This document shows, one piece after another, positions 1-12,028 of a stretch of 64,000 bases of DNA (position 1 is the stretch's first letter; each line of letters begins with the position of its first letter). The DNA comes from Hyaloperonospora brassicae (lineage: Eukaryota > Oomycota > Peronosporomycetes > Peronosporales > Peronosporaceae): NCBI GenBank assembly GCA_947650285.1, contig CANTFL010000086.1:620001-684000 (forward strand). The letters run 5' to 3'. The position numbers were made by a program, and so were the translations under genes. A model generated the notes under the pieces. That model made no database searches. It was not told where the DNA came from and saw nothing but the letters and a program-made list of their open reading frames with translations.

Positions 1-286
1 AAACATTGTGCATCACTTGTCAATGCGTTTTACCAACGCATCTCAGTCAAAAACGAAACACATCTTCTTCCCAGCCCTTCGTTTGAAGGCTAGCGCAAAC
101 AAGACGAAGAGGCACCTTTTTTGTTGTTGACAGTGTCAATGCTGCATCCACACCCAGTGAAGATGCTCACTGTAGCCATCTCGGTCAAACACGCCATCGA
201 TGCATCAGTGTGCTTTCTTTACCCTGCGCCCCACGATCGAACATGGTGTGCTGTACACAAACTACAAAGGTCTCCTCCACATCTCC

Positions 287-1682
287 ATGGCGTTTCGTCT
301 GCGTCAACTGCAGGTGATCCATCGCCACGGCGACCGCACCCCGTTGGTCAACATCTTGCGAGGCAGCAGCGACATTCGCATGGAGAAAGAGGAAGCACAG
401 CTATGGGATCGTCACCTGCCTGGACCGAAGCAACGCGCGCAACTTGGCTCCAGGTTTAGCGTCCAGTCGAGCACCGACGCTTCGAGCTCGTTCCAGCAGC
501 GGCCTTTTGGGTACTTAACGACTCGAGGTATTGAGCAAATGAGGATGCGGGGCCAGTGGCTGGTGAGGTGCAGGTTGCAGTCATCTGGAGCGGTGCTTTT
601 TGTGTTGATACTACCTAGTTGCAAGCTAAACCGTCTTGGTGCTGGCTATACTGTGACAGAGACAACTCTGCGAGGACGAGGAGCTACGACTCGATGCAGT
701 GACAACCGAGCAGCTGCAGGTGTACAGTAGCGCTTACACACGGACTCAGCTCAGTGTGCAGTCACTGCTAGATGGCATGCTGAGTGACCGCTGTCAATCG
801 GTTCCTTGTGTCCGAGTTCTCCCACCGGAGGAAGACATCATCAACAGTGCGTCGTGAAATGCTTGATGGCGTGGCTGGACGCTGGTCGTTGATGCTGAAT
901 GTAGTGTGGCTTGACACGTTGTAGCGTATGCTATCTTTCCGGAGATCAAGAGGGTGAAGGCGAATATGGAACGGGATAATGCTGAATTTGCAGCACGTGA
1001 GCACGAGATGACACCGATCAAGCACGAGTTAATGCGGCTTTTTCCAGCTGTACACTCGGGTCAAGTCCCATTCACGTGGCTCACGGCTGCAGACTATTTC
1101 GTCTGTCGGCGTGCTCATCAGGCCCCCTGTATCCCAGGCACCGAAACGTATGCCGATGTGACCGAAAGACACCTTGGGTTTCGTTTCCACCAGGTAGGGA
1201 AGAAGGAGCTTGCATGAAAGTGCGCAGTACTTCTGACCGAGTTCTCGTTTTGTCAGTTTTACTCCCATCGCACGATCTTAAAGCTCGTGGCTGGGCGCTT
1301 GATGCACAACGTGCTATTGGAGGTACGCCACTGTGCAATCACAGCTGCTTTCTCATGTGCGCGGCTGATTGTTTTTCTCTCGACATTGCAGATGCAAAAG
1401 GCTATGTGGGACCATCGCGAAAGCAAAAAAGTTGTAGTTTATAGTGGACACGACGTGTCGCTGCTATCGGTCCTCCGCACGTTGGATGCCGACGTAGCGA
1501 ACGACATCGGGTATTGGCCCGACTATTCCTCGACTCTTGCACTCGAGCTAGTGGAAAACGATAGCGGGAAGTTCTTTACTCGTGTTCGACTTAATGGCGA
1601 CATCCTAGCAATGCGCGAAGCTCCGGACGGCCACTGTCCCTCCGATCGCTTTCGTGACGTGGTCTTGGGTCACGTAGGCTAG
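287..1682 (+). CDS. Histidine acid phosphatase family protein, 5 exons
   Basis: Branch-2 histidine phosphatase, a phosphomonoesterase that forms a phosphohistidine intermediate. My splice model is 287-562, 660-846, 925-1193, 1257-1322 and 1392-1682; all four introns are GT-AG, 63-97 bp long, and every phase closes, giving about 362 aa, normal for the family. The N-terminus carries the catalytic RHGDRTP motif. Exon 2 carries VYSSAYTRT, the second conserved Arg region. The last exon carries YSGHD, whose HD pair is the usual proton donor. The start at 287 sits in a favourable context (tccATGG), but an upstream in-frame ATG at 200 would add 29 residues. No clear signal peptide follows the 287 start, so it may be cytosolic or an ACP6/PXYLP1-like organellar form. 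Substrate unknown (phosphate monoester, lysophosphatidate or inositol phosphate). Read without introns the gene looks broken; with them it is intact. Confidence 0.85.
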
Positions 1683-1779
1683 GACAGCTAGACTCGTCCA
1701 TAACAGCGTCTCGTGATCCACGTGTTGATACTACACAGAGTTGGACGAGCACCGATGCGAATCCTTGTACGATCGCGAG

Positions 1780-2499
1780 TTAAGCCAGCAACTCGGCCAC
1801 TTGCAGAGCACGCTTGTACCGCCGCCGAGCAAGCTTGATACTGAGCAATTTTTCCTGTTCCCCCGCCGCTGCGTTTTCTTCATCTTTCGACGGCACACCA
1901 GTGTCGATGATACTTTGCGCTCGATCTGCCACACGCTGCACATGATCATCAGACAGTGTTCATGCATTTTTCACAAACAGGCAAAAAGCTGCACACCTCG
2001 CGTGCAACGCCTTGTATTCCGTCCAGGTAATCTAGCACGACAGCAAACATGGACTTGGACACAACGTCTGCTTCATACATCCACTGTAAAATCCACTGTT
2101 GCTTGAATTTCTACGTGGCACCGAGCACAGCGTAACGCGACACTAAGCACATGCCATCTGCATCCTCAGCTTCTCTCGCTGCAAAAAAAACAAAAAGCGC
2201 ACCTTGAATTTCCATGGCAGCTCGTCATCGGATTTAGGTTCGTCACGTCTCTGCCACTGCTGTAGATAATAACTCGCCTGTTGGATCGCGTCTTGGGACC
2301 GATCCGACTTGCCGCCACCTTCTTTCTTCTCGTCGACGTCCTTTGTCTTGGCAACACGTCCACGTTTCTTGGGTACGACCTTTTCTCCATTGTCATCGAA
2401 CTTCACGTGCGTCTTCGCTGGCTCTTTCTTTGTCGTGGCGGACTTGAGCTTTCCGCGCTGCTTCTTGGACGGCTTCGATATGGTCATGATGACATCCAC
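1780..2499 (-). CDS. WKF-domain protein (C7orf50-like), 3 exons
   Basis: Exons on the minus strand are 2499-2203, 2110-1997 and 1935-1780 (introns 92 and 61 bp, GT-AG, both phase 0), giving 188 aa. The N-terminal 75 residues are Lys-rich and of nuclear/nucleolar type (KKQRGKLKSATTKK, PKKRGR). Next comes AIQQASYYLQQWQRR and the diagnostic WKFKK, which forms only when exon 1 is joined to exon 2, followed by WILQWMYEADVVSK and LDYLDGIQGVARE. This is the WKF domain (formerly DUF2373) of human C7orf50 and fungal homologues, a family linked to the nucleolus and ribosome biogenesis. Exon 3 encodes a basic helix ending IKLARRRYKRALQVAELLA. The gene is convergent with the phosphatase: the two stops lie about 100 bp apart. 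The role in oomycetes is inferred from family only. Confidence 0.8.
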
Positions 2500-2740
2500 A
2501 CACAGTGGAGCTTAATGGACGAGACCTGGCCAACCAAAAATTCCTGCGACAGGTGCAGCCGGTGCATTGTGGATAGCACCTGTCGAAACAGATATCTGCA
2601 GGACCGGATGCATTTGACAGCTATGAGAGGCTCTCGTATAACTATACTCGTGCCTATTCCAAGTCTCGGGGTGTCGAGGCTATGAGTATCGTACAGTTTC
2701 CAATAATTGTCACTCATAGCGGCAGCGCTTGAGGCAGGTG

Positions 2741-3143
2741 CTACCGTGCCATGATCCAGGCAGAACACCTGCTGCTTAGCGGGATCTCGATTTCAGGCTG
2801 ATTCTGATGGGCGGATACGTTACCGCAGGGTCCCATGATCTTCTCCGTCCCAATGACAGAGCAAGTGAACGCAAAGACGGCAACGAGATCGTCATAGCTG
2901 TGGTGGTTTCGAGCTTGAACAAGTATGTTTAGATCGTTCTGTAGCTGTCGGATTTCGTAAATTGCCGAAAGCCTAACATTTGTCGTGGGCACGTTTGACC
3001 TCGATGACGAGCTACAGAAGTTTGTATTGAGTGATGTAGACTGGTGGTGTACAACGCGTCCCGCAATTGTGAGCGGATAGCGCCCGCGTTCTAGTCGGCA
3101 AAGAGAGGGGAGTTGACGGTGCGTGAACGAGTCGAGTCATTGG
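2741..3143 (-). CDS. Unidentified open exon, possibly part of a gene
   Basis: A minus-strand frame stays open from just after a TGA near 3143 to a TAG at 2741. It has no obvious start, so if real it is an internal or terminal exon. The most protein-like stretch is an amphipathic helix followed by SYDDLVAVFAFTCSVIGTEK. I do not recognise the family. A neighbouring minus-strand frame (2484-2768) contains SDNYWKLYDTHSLDTPRLG, which could be a following exon, but no convincing splice pair was found. It lies between the WKF gene and the lectin gene, both also on the minus strand. Confidence 0.25.
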
Positions 3144-3286
3144 GTGCGAAACGCTGCAGACATAATTGCATTTCCAATGTACCCTGACCAACTCGTCAAA
3201 AACTTCTTGTCGATGCGATTTAGATATTCAGTTTGGACGACCCACCTCTGCTAGCATCTTGTGAGTCTCGCGTGTTGCCTAGTTTG

Positions 3287-3318
3287 ACTCAGTGCGACAA
3301 CAGCGAGTCGCATTGAGT
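3287..3318. repeat. 12-bp imperfect inverted repeat
   Basis: The arms at 3287-3298 (actcagtgcgac) and 3307-3318 pair over 12 bp with one G-T type mismatch across an 8-nt loop. It sits in the gap between the unidentified exon and the lectin gene. It could be a transcript-end structure or chance; nothing else supports a function. Confidence 0.35.
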
Positions 3319-3706
3319 GGGTTCTTCCGTGTGTAGTGCCTTCATTACGTTACATGTTGTACAACCCGAGTTGTGTTCGGCAAGCTGTTGTCGCGACGCT
3401 TGCATCCATGTTGTCACACGTGTAGCGAAAATCGCTGTGCACGTGGATTGTAAGATGAACGACATCATCGGTATTTAGGCAAGCTGTATAACATGTACAG
3501 AGACACGTACGTGCTTAGGGAAGTACACGTAGTGTGTGACACGAGAGTCCACTTTTGGGTCGATAGACACGAATGCAAGCTGCCATTTTATCTCTTGACT
3601 GCGTCTTTACACTGCCATCTCTACCGCGAGTGATGGACGGTATCTATCACCCTGTGGGTGCAAGCAAACAGAAAAAATAAAACTTGTTCCTCACATGACG
3701 GACGGG

Positions 3707-5044
3707 CTACAGGAAGTGGGTCTTGCGGAGATCCTGGTACTTCTTATAACCCACAGCCACGACGCCGGCCATGATGAACACAACAATGAAAAACGGCGTC
3801 TTCCAACCTCCAGACTTCGCAGCGGTCTCCTTAACGGTCTCTTGCAATTGCGTGTCCACTTGGTCGCGGATCGCGGTCACTGACGTGCTCAAACGCTCGA
3901 AGACTTTTCCACTTGCCCACGTCTCGAGCTCCGCGATTCGCTTTTCGTCTTCAACTTCCTGTTCCTTCAGCTTCTGGATCGTGTTTCCAGTGGCCTCCTT
4001 CAGCGCAGTAAACTGGTGCTCGAAATCTTCAATCAACTGGGCGTACTTGCGCTTGACCAGCTTCACCTTGTCGCTGACATCCCCGCCGCTCAATGTGGCT
4101 TCGACGCTCTTGTCTGTAGCGCTGCGATGTTTCTCGTCTTCCTCGGCAGCAAGCGAGTCAATCACGTCACTAGAGTGTCAAAAATAGGCGGTTAGACTCA
4201 ACAGCCGCACAGAAGTACAGTCTTGATACAGAAAGCAGCAGAAGCCGACTTACTCGTAAACGCTGAACGCGATGACATCGTGGTTGTCTGCCAGACCGCC
4301 AGTCGAAGCGGAGATGCCAATGTATGCGTCATGCATCCAGTCGTCCCCGATGTCGAGACGTTGACTGTGGCACTTGACCCAGCTGCCCGAGGCGTCTGCA
4401 TCAATGAGAACCGTGATCTGCTGATCCGCCTGCGTGTACGTGATCTTGGCCCGCGACATATTGAGCGACGGGCTAAACGCTGCGTTTTTCTCGTGGTAGC
4501 GGATCCCAGGAGCCATGCAGCCCACCTTGTTGGCTTCGTTCAGCTGGTCCAGCGTCTTCGTGCCGTCGTTCTCAAAGAACGTCACGTCCTTGTGGCCGCC
4601 ATTGTGTTCTTGGTTGACAAACGTGTCAAACACGACGCCAATGCCCTTGAACTCGCCAATGAAGCCATGGTTGTCGCCCTGCACGTACTGGCTCGAGGTC
4701 GTGACCCAGAGCGCGAGCCCGTCGCCAAACCACGCTTTGGCCTGGCCACTGATCCGGAACGTGAGCACCGCAGCAAACTCCTTGACGCCGAGCGGCTGCG
4801 TGCCCCAAATGTAGCCACGTTTCTGCTGGCGATCCGGGGTGAGCCGAGCAAAGTGGCGGCTCACGGCCGTGTCGCCGCCATGCACAAAATCGCGCCCGAC
4901 TTGGCGCTGCCCTTCGCTATCGACGCGGTCAAAGGGCTTCTCGAAGGACACGGCGTCGAGGCGCTTGGCGTGTGCAGGACGAGGAGACTGCAGCGCCGCG
5001 AAGAGGGCCGCTACGCACAAGAGGGGGCCGAGAGGGCTGACCAT
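3707..5044 (-). CDS. L-type lectin cargo receptor (ERGIC-53/VIP36-like), 2 exons
   Basis: Exon 1 is 5044-4254 and exon 2 is 4169-3707 (84-bp GT-AG intron, a codon split 2+1), giving about 417 aa. Residues 1-26 are a signal peptide ending AHA. The next roughly 230 residues form an L-type lectin domain, with AWFGDGLALWVT, the GVVFDTFVNQEHNGG metal/sugar-binding stretch and DIGDDWMHDAYIGISASTGGLADNHDV. Exon 2 encodes a coiled coil (about residues 270-380), one membrane segment (TPFFIVVFIMAGVVAVGY) and a short basic tail KKYQDLRKTHFL. This architecture fits ER-Golgi receptors that carry high-mannose glycoproteins in COPII traffic. The tail lacks a canonical KKXX retrieval signal at the extreme C-terminus. 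The region is GC-rich, and a 280-codon plus-strand frame over exon 1 is only its shadow. Confidence 0.92.
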
Positions 5045-8000
5045 TGGGGCACGCGCGAGGAGTGAGGGACGCGGCTGCGAGACGATATCTGCGGCTACGT
5101 GGCGCGTGGGACGCGCGGTAGTACTGCGGATACGCGAGTAAGTACGATGAGGCTGTACTTAAGCGAAGATGACGGCGGGTTTTGCAACACTTCGTGCTGG
5201 ATGAGATAAGCTGTTAGTTTTTACGTAACGCGAGCCTAATTCTGAGGTCGACGTAGAAAGATGTGAAAAATGGGACAATGTTCGTGACTAGAATGACGAA
5301 CGAGTCTCCTTTTTGCTGCGGCCACACAGCCTGTAAACGGAAAGTACCGAATAGGAGCTCTACCCCTATGAAGTGTGCTCACGTTGGTTGGATACTTCGT
5401 GACCAGCCGATAAACACAAGCTGCAATTATATGAAATGCATACGATGTTGACGGCGTCCAGCTCCTTTGCTTGTGTAGACAACCCTTCTTACCCTTACGA
5501 AGTCTACGTCAGAGCCAACTTTCTCTCAAACATACAACTTCGTTAAAATCGCGGCGCCGATCGCGTCTACGAGATTGTACAGATTTGCCAGAAACGAACT
5601 CTTTACACCTCGTACTGCAACATGTACCGTAAGACTTGGTTGAATACAAAGCATAGTCATCGACTTGGAGTTGCTGGTAAAATTATGAGGAGTACATGCC
5701 TTCCTTGTCTTCCTTTCCCATTCAGCGTCGATGATCGATGACATAAAGCGCCTAATCGATCAAGGTTGCTTCGACTGGATCAGCTTGCCTGGTCGTTGTG
5801 CTTTCGAGACCAGTTGTGGACCCGTCCAGCATTCGACTTCCATTCAATTGCTCGTGAGTGTTGTCCAATTGCTATAATGTCTTTACCCGCGTCGGCCATC
5901 CATAATCTGACATGACAACCTCGTGCTGATCAATAGTGACTCGTGACATAAAATCAATCTGAATGATATTTGGACATCTGGCGGAATGACCGTATCAGCG
6001 ATAGTTGCGCGTAATCTACATGTTGGTTCATGCTTGCCTCTTATATGATGCCACGTACGTATCAGAATTGAAGTATTCGCACTCGTCTTTCGTCAGCTTA
6101 TACAATCTGGCCGCAAAGGGAATGCGCTAGTAACACCACGCATTCCTCGATATCTACCAGGCGTTTCGCTCCGCTATATCTGAGAAGGCATGATAAATTC
6201 AGATTTTATTTTACCTCTTGCAGCTACACATATTGCATCGATATGTTGCATCTTTCACACTACTCATGCGCAACAAATGAAGTGCAGCAAACGCGTTCAA
6301 TCAATTTATTGTGGTATTTCTCTCAGTTAGCCGCAAGTAAGGTACAGGTCTGACGTGCATCAGGTACACTTTTGGGTTTGCCAGGTCTACAACCTCTTGT
6401 TATACATGATCCTCATTCAGAGGCTTGTTCTAACTCCGTCAAACTGTACACGACTGTGGACCGAAGCGATCGTTATCAGGACAAGCCCGGAAGCAAGGAT
6501 CGAATCCGAGGCCGGCTTAAGCGCTAATACTGATGCGTCTTCGGGGTCGGAAGACGTATAGAACGAGAAATCATGGGTAATTATAATGCCGACGGAGCAG
6601 TTATAGGGAGTAAGTTTTGAATGATATTGTATTTGCACTTGTGCGAGAGGCGGAGGAAGTAAAAGCAAAGTGCATCTAGTGCTGACTATTTTCATTCTTC
6701 AACACTACGACACGCATCGACCACAGCCAATACAATTAGACCATGTTAAATTGCACATGGTGTTCGTATCTCATTTCCTATGAGTCAACCTGCCACATGG
6801 CATCCGTCTCTACCCACCTATGTGTTAAGATGTCAATTTACGGCCAATGAGGTGAGTTCGAAACACCTGTAACAGTCTTGCACTTGAGCTGTAGAACCTT
6901 CATGACCTGTCAGAAACAGTATCTTTTGACAAAAGGCCTTCGTTCATACCGAGGTGGCCGCTGCGGTGGCTAGAGTACGCTAGGTAGATCGCTCGATCTA
7001 ATGATTTGTGAGTTCATTGTAACTGCGATGTCTCTTCTTTCCGGCCACGACATACCACGCTAGGATCACTTTTCTTCAATCACATAGCCTTGTAAGCGAA
7101 TCGACAGGGGTTGGTATGCTGCTAAGAACACCTGCATCTTAGCTTTTGCTAATGGTTCGATTGTCGTAAGTTTTGGGTGCGCCAATCGTAGCGTTTAAAG
7201 GAAGCTTGTAATAAAGTGATTCCTAGGAAACGGTAAGGAAGTTGATCGAAGAATTTAGGTTGACCTCTGTCGGACTATTATTAGACCAATAGTCTGGACC
7301 AAGATGCAGACTGAATCATGGGTGTTGTGACATATCGTTGTATGGCGCATTCCATCCATTATGTCACCCATTGCTCGTGAATGATGATTGTGGCAGATAA
7401 GTCCATGTCGTTCCAGAAATTGTGGCCAAGGTCCACGATTCAAACACAAACTATATATCGTATATTTCTTCTTCGATCTCACGTTCCGATGTAGCTGTTG
7501 TGTTTAGTCATATATTTAAACGAAGCGTGCGATCACGACAATAATTCGAGATCGACGTCACAATGACTGTAGAAGTTATGCTTATCGTATGAATCTTGCA
7601 GTTTAACACACTCATTGATGTATGGTAGACGCGTAGCATTCCTTTGTAGACATAAATCTGAAAGGTAGACACGTATCTTGATCATCTAATTGGTATGTAC
7701 TATGAACAAGGCTTTCTTTAAATTGTGAGAAATGCGACGAATCTTCTATCGGGCGGGGTAATGATATATCGATAAAGTGTAATGATTCGGCCGCGCCCTT
7801 TTGCAAGCACGAACCCCGGGATGCTCAAATTGATTAAAATGGCGCCTTGGATATTTACACGCAAGATCTAGCGCATTCAGCACATTATGATGGAGACTCG
7901 ACCGAAGGTTAAATGACCACAAGGCAACTCGGCGGCCAACCTCATGCAGGCCACAATGAGCTCGGTGTATACCGCGTAACCCGAAAATACGCGGCAAAGT

Positions 8001-11000
8001 ATAAATCGGCGTCCTTATTAAAAATAATGGTCATACTCTGCAATTTTGGACTCATCCGTATTCTAAACAGAATAAAAAAATAGATCGCATCAATGCATAA
8101 TGAAGAGAGCAACCAAAACTTGTGATGGATACACAAGGCATAGACAAAGTATCTACACGCAAAATGGGATCCCAGTCCACTATAAAGTCGTCTTATATGT
8201 TTAGTAATGTTACGATCGCATCGATAGTTTGCGGCCACCTCTCTGAATCTATCAATAAGGTATGAATGATATGCATGTAGTAGCAGACAAGTGATAATAT
8301 AACTTCCAGATAAAGTGATAGCGCAAGCACCAATGACGATAAAGTGCAGCAGTTGGAGCCCGTTACATGACGTTGACATTTTATAAATCAATGCAAACCG
8401 TATTCTTGGTGATAAGTGATCTTGACTAAATTCTTAAAACTATCTTCCAGTAGTTATCACTATTTGAAAATATACGACAATTACCAAATAGCAAAGCGAC
8501 CAGTGAATGATGAACGCGCTCATTGGGTGTGGAGAAGCTAAACACATTTCATGTTTATTACGACAAGTTAAAGATGATTAGGATGGATCAAATTGGCAAG
8601 ATCAAGTATATTAGATGCAGATCTTTTTACCATCGATTGACGAAAACGTTAGTGTATCACCTTCTCGTACACGTGTATATACGAGAGATGACAAGGTAGC
8701 TGATTACAGAATTATCTGTGTAGGTAAGTATATATTGATTTATAGATTATGCGCTGGACGCCTTGTATCTACTGATAGCAATCAGTTGATATTTCAACGA
8801 GCATGAGCTCATCCACCATGGAAGAGGTGGGCGAGGAAAGTTTCTACGTCACGCGTGATGTATTTACCCATTCAGGCGATATCGAAAACTCAACGAGCTC
8901 ATAAATCGTTCGAGCGTTGGCGCCCGGTAGTTAAGAGCCATGATGATCGCCTGAACGGGTAACTAGCCTCATGCCGCGTCTTACAAGTTCATGCAATACG
9001 AACTTGACGCGGCCGGAGAAAAGATAAGCTTGCATCAACGATCGAGATTTCAAGTAGATGTATCTTTTGCAAGACTTAATGGTCAATTGTTTGAGCACTT
9101 ATATATACTCACAGCAAGCAACAAAACGTTGTCGGCAGAGTACCCGCAATTATAATGAATGACATATTTCAAGTCCAATGAAGTCAACGAAGAACCAGGT
9201 ATCCGGAAAAGCTTCAATATTTACATCTTTAATTTTAATACTGTCAACGAAAATTATAATTTGTACAATCCGTCGGTCTCAACGACGCCGTCGAAGATTG
9301 TGTAAAACAAAGACGATGTGAGTGGAGTTAAAGTTTAGCCCACATCCTACCAAGGTGGACGGGGACGTGCCTATCTTTGGGTGTTTTGTCCCAATATTCA
9401 CTATTCGTGTGACAATTTCATTGCGCGTCTTTTGACAAACACATGAGCCGTATTTGCATATGTGGGTTAATCGACTAACTCATGGACCTGAAGCAGGTAG
9501 CGTGTACATCACGCTTCCCTCCAACACACACGATGCCTCGATAGCTGTTACGCTTGTACGTCTATTCATGATCAAGCACAGTTTCTGTGTTCATCAAGAA
9601 CTGAGGATGGACTCGTTAAAGGCCAGAGTACTATTCCATTATAAAGATGCCAAATCGATCGATCTCCGTAGCTGAGCAGTGGTAACTAAGCTTGTTTCAT
9701 CATCATGTCAACTCGGCATCCTATAGTCCATCTAAAAGACATTAATGCTAGATATAGGTACAAATAGAAGTTTTAATGAGGAAAGAGAAGGGACTCTCTT
9801 TTACGGTAACAAGCGATTAAAAAGGCGCGTTGACTTATATAAATTAGGATACGATCTCGTCGGCCATATTGTCTCACACCAGTCTAAAAACACTGATTGG
9901 AGTAATCGACCGTCCACCAAGTAAATTTGTAAACGCGAATACGTTTTTTTAGAAAATCGCAATAGAGAAGCGGAATGTCAAAAATGTCGGAATTAGTGAG
10001 AGCAGAGCTCTATTCTGATTTTAGACGTCAAAAGCAGTTGTAGGCTTCTTTAACAAGGTTTCTCTCAATACAAACTCATTGAGAGTGGCTTCACATGTAT
10101 AGTGGGATCCCATCAAGTTGAATATTGAGGTGATGTGTAATTGTGTGCCTAGTTAATGCCAACATGGTAGAACATGCTCAAAAGCCATTCAATAGATGTT
10201 CGTAGGCTGAACTTTGTAGAGCGTGGACCTTGCTAACGAAGATGGCCTACACACATCTCCTACCTTCTTTGCACAAATAAGGCGTCAGTGGTTGGCGGAT
10301 AGTGTACGCATTATATATGATGAATGCCGCAATGATACAAGTAGAGAGAGACACCGATACAAAAGAATAACGACATCGTAGATACTATGTTTTGTGGTCC
10401 CATCTTTTTCGTCTGTGGTTGTCATTGATCCCTTTTGTTATACTCTGACGCGTGAATGGTCATCACGTGCACAGCAGAGGGCACTTCCCAGTGGTATGCT
10501 CAAGTAGTGGTCAAATATATTGCACGAGCTTAGGAATATCTCTACCATATTCTGCAGGTGTTTAGTGCGTCAGTTTGGACCGTTGCGTTACATGTAATAT
10601 AATGGCTTATGCGATTTGCTCGTTTATAGCCGACTTCGATGTAACTTTGGGGACAAATAGCTGTTTTTTCTCGTCGGGTGTGCTCTCCTGATGTGTGAGT
10701 GTAAGCTGCATGTTAACCTGACGATATATGTATTCGCAGCAAGCAAATATGGCTTTTTTGTTGCCTTCGGACCGCCGATGCATTGAAACATTCAAACGTC
10801 ATTGACTCATGCATAGTTTTTATCGGAATTATAGAGAACCGTTTATTTTGGGCGAACGGTATATAAAAATCGCGCAACTTGCCGAGGTGACACTGCATCT
10901 TACTTTGTTGCATGCAGAAAACATGCTGTAGCTTCGGCACGGTAAGAAGCAAGCTGAACTGAACTCGACCATATCGAGCAATCCTTGATACAATTGTCGG

Positions 11001-11453
11001 TGTTGGCAATTACATGTCGCGAGAGAGAAAAATCTTTCATCAGGTTGCCAATAAAATCTGGCAATGTGTTGTGGACTACGGGAATACGTTATAGACGACG
11101 AGAAGCTTGTTGCCTGTATCAATTTCGCAGCTTCAAGCAGCTGAACGGAAGAATCAAGTGCATGATCGATTACCTCTGGTAGATCCTAGATTCTAATATC
11201 AAAAGATAGAACCTCGTTGTGTAGACACCATGTGTCGTTATTACGCGCGGCCGTGACAGCGAACATACTTAACATAACAAACGACTGACAAGTCGTATAC
11301 TGTATATCGCGTATCGAGAATTTGCAGCAAGTACGATCAGAACAGCTCCAGACGACTACTATGTACGTTCGCATCAACTTTGAGCCAATTGTGCCATCCA
11401 ATCGAACAAACTCGCTGTTGAGAGAATAGCTTCGGGTTCCGATCGGTATACAG
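5045..11453. other. Intergenic, AT-rich, no recognisable gene
   Basis: Short open frames occur on both strands but none shows a motif, sensible composition or spliceable continuation that I recognise. A 149-codon minus-strand frame at 7942-8391 is hydrophobic and Cys-rich but AT-driven, and I do not call it. The inverted-repeat cluster at 8804-9014 is listed separately. Confidence 0.6.
8804..9014. repeat. Cluster of adjacent inverted repeats, possible fragment of a hairpin-type retroelement
   Basis: Within 210 bp there are several dyads: ATGAGCTCAT around 8806; CCACC/GGTGG around 8810-8830; TCACGCGTGA around 8850; a long pair at 8864-8880 and 8946-8962 that matches at 16 of 17 positions; and 8973-9014, whose arms GCCGCGTC...AAGTTC and GAACTTGACGCGGC pair with a 4-nt bulge. 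This density resembles element A (15.5-23.5 kb) and stands out from the surrounding AT-rich DNA. No reading frame was recognised, so assignment to that element type is inference. Confidence 0.45.
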
Positions 11454-11780
11454 CTAAGTGATGTGAAAATGGCGCAGAACTAAGACAGCCGTGATTTTAT
11501 CTGGTAGCTCACGATGTAGATTTGTCCTCGTAATGTACGCAAGTCCTACATGCGGCGAAGCAGTCCTCATCAGAAGTTGACACGATTTGCAACAGGCTCG
11601 ATTATATAACGCAGCTAAAAGGTGTAGCCGCGCGTCTTCGTCTCTACCTGCAATCGTCTGGATTTGTGCATGATGTACAGTATCAGCGCGCGACAGTAGG
11701 AAGGCATCAATGATGTGTAAAAGGGATGCCAAGGTCAAAGATGTGAATGTTAGGCACGTCTGCGACATCTTTATGCGCAA
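11454..11780 (-). CDS. Candidate small secreted protein (weak)
   Basis: 108-codon frame. The N-terminus, from MRIKMSQ through a hydrophobic run to about residue 25 (SLTLASLLHIIDA), looks like a signal peptide. It is followed by a polar stretch ending GRDEDARLHLLAAL and three Cys (CCKSC). Oomycete host-translocated effectors have this general plan (signal peptide, RXLR, acidic EER), but no RXLR is present; RLHL and DEDAR are at best distorted echoes. It may be a decayed effector gene or chance. It lies about 250 bp from the HisRS start, divergently oriented. Confidence 0.25.
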   Translation of the reverse strand: MRIKMSQTCLTFTSLTLASLLHIIDAFLLSRADTVHHAQIQTIAGRDEDARLHLLAALYNRACCKSCQLLMRTASPHVGLAYITRTNLHRELPDKITAVLVLRHFHIT

Positions 11781-12028
11781 GTGTCTTTGTGAGTGAGCGT
11801 TGTATGAACATGTGAGATTTGCACCTTAACTCTCGGCAAAGCGGCGCGTGTGGCGCCTATGATTGGCACCTACGACGACTGTGGCCATCACGGCGGAGCT
11901 CGAGAACGTGGTCGTTGCGATCTGCTCAGCTGGTAGGTGACCGGTACGAATACCGGTATCTCTGTTCATCTCCAGCGACCGAATAGTGGCCTGGCAAAGT
12001 GAACCTCAAAACTAATAACCGACTTGCA

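Noticed and set aside
287..1682. Phosphatase as a broken gene
   Set aside because: Four short introns restore one frame from RHGDRTP to the HD motif and the stop.
4223..5065. 280-codon plus-strand frame
   Set aside because: Exact shadow of lectin exon 1 on the minus strand; GC-rich antisense frames stay open by composition.
6845..6880. tRNA-like GAGTTCGAAACACC motif
   Set aside because: T-arm loop is the wrong length and there is no A-box or acceptor pairing.
6985..7030. Similarity between ggtagatcgctcgatcta here and a like sequence near 24740
   Set aside because: Match is too short and diverged to call a repeat family by eye.
7942..8391. 149-codon hydrophobic minus-strand frame
   Set aside because: AT-driven composition, no family resemblance, no clear cleavable leader; likely chance.
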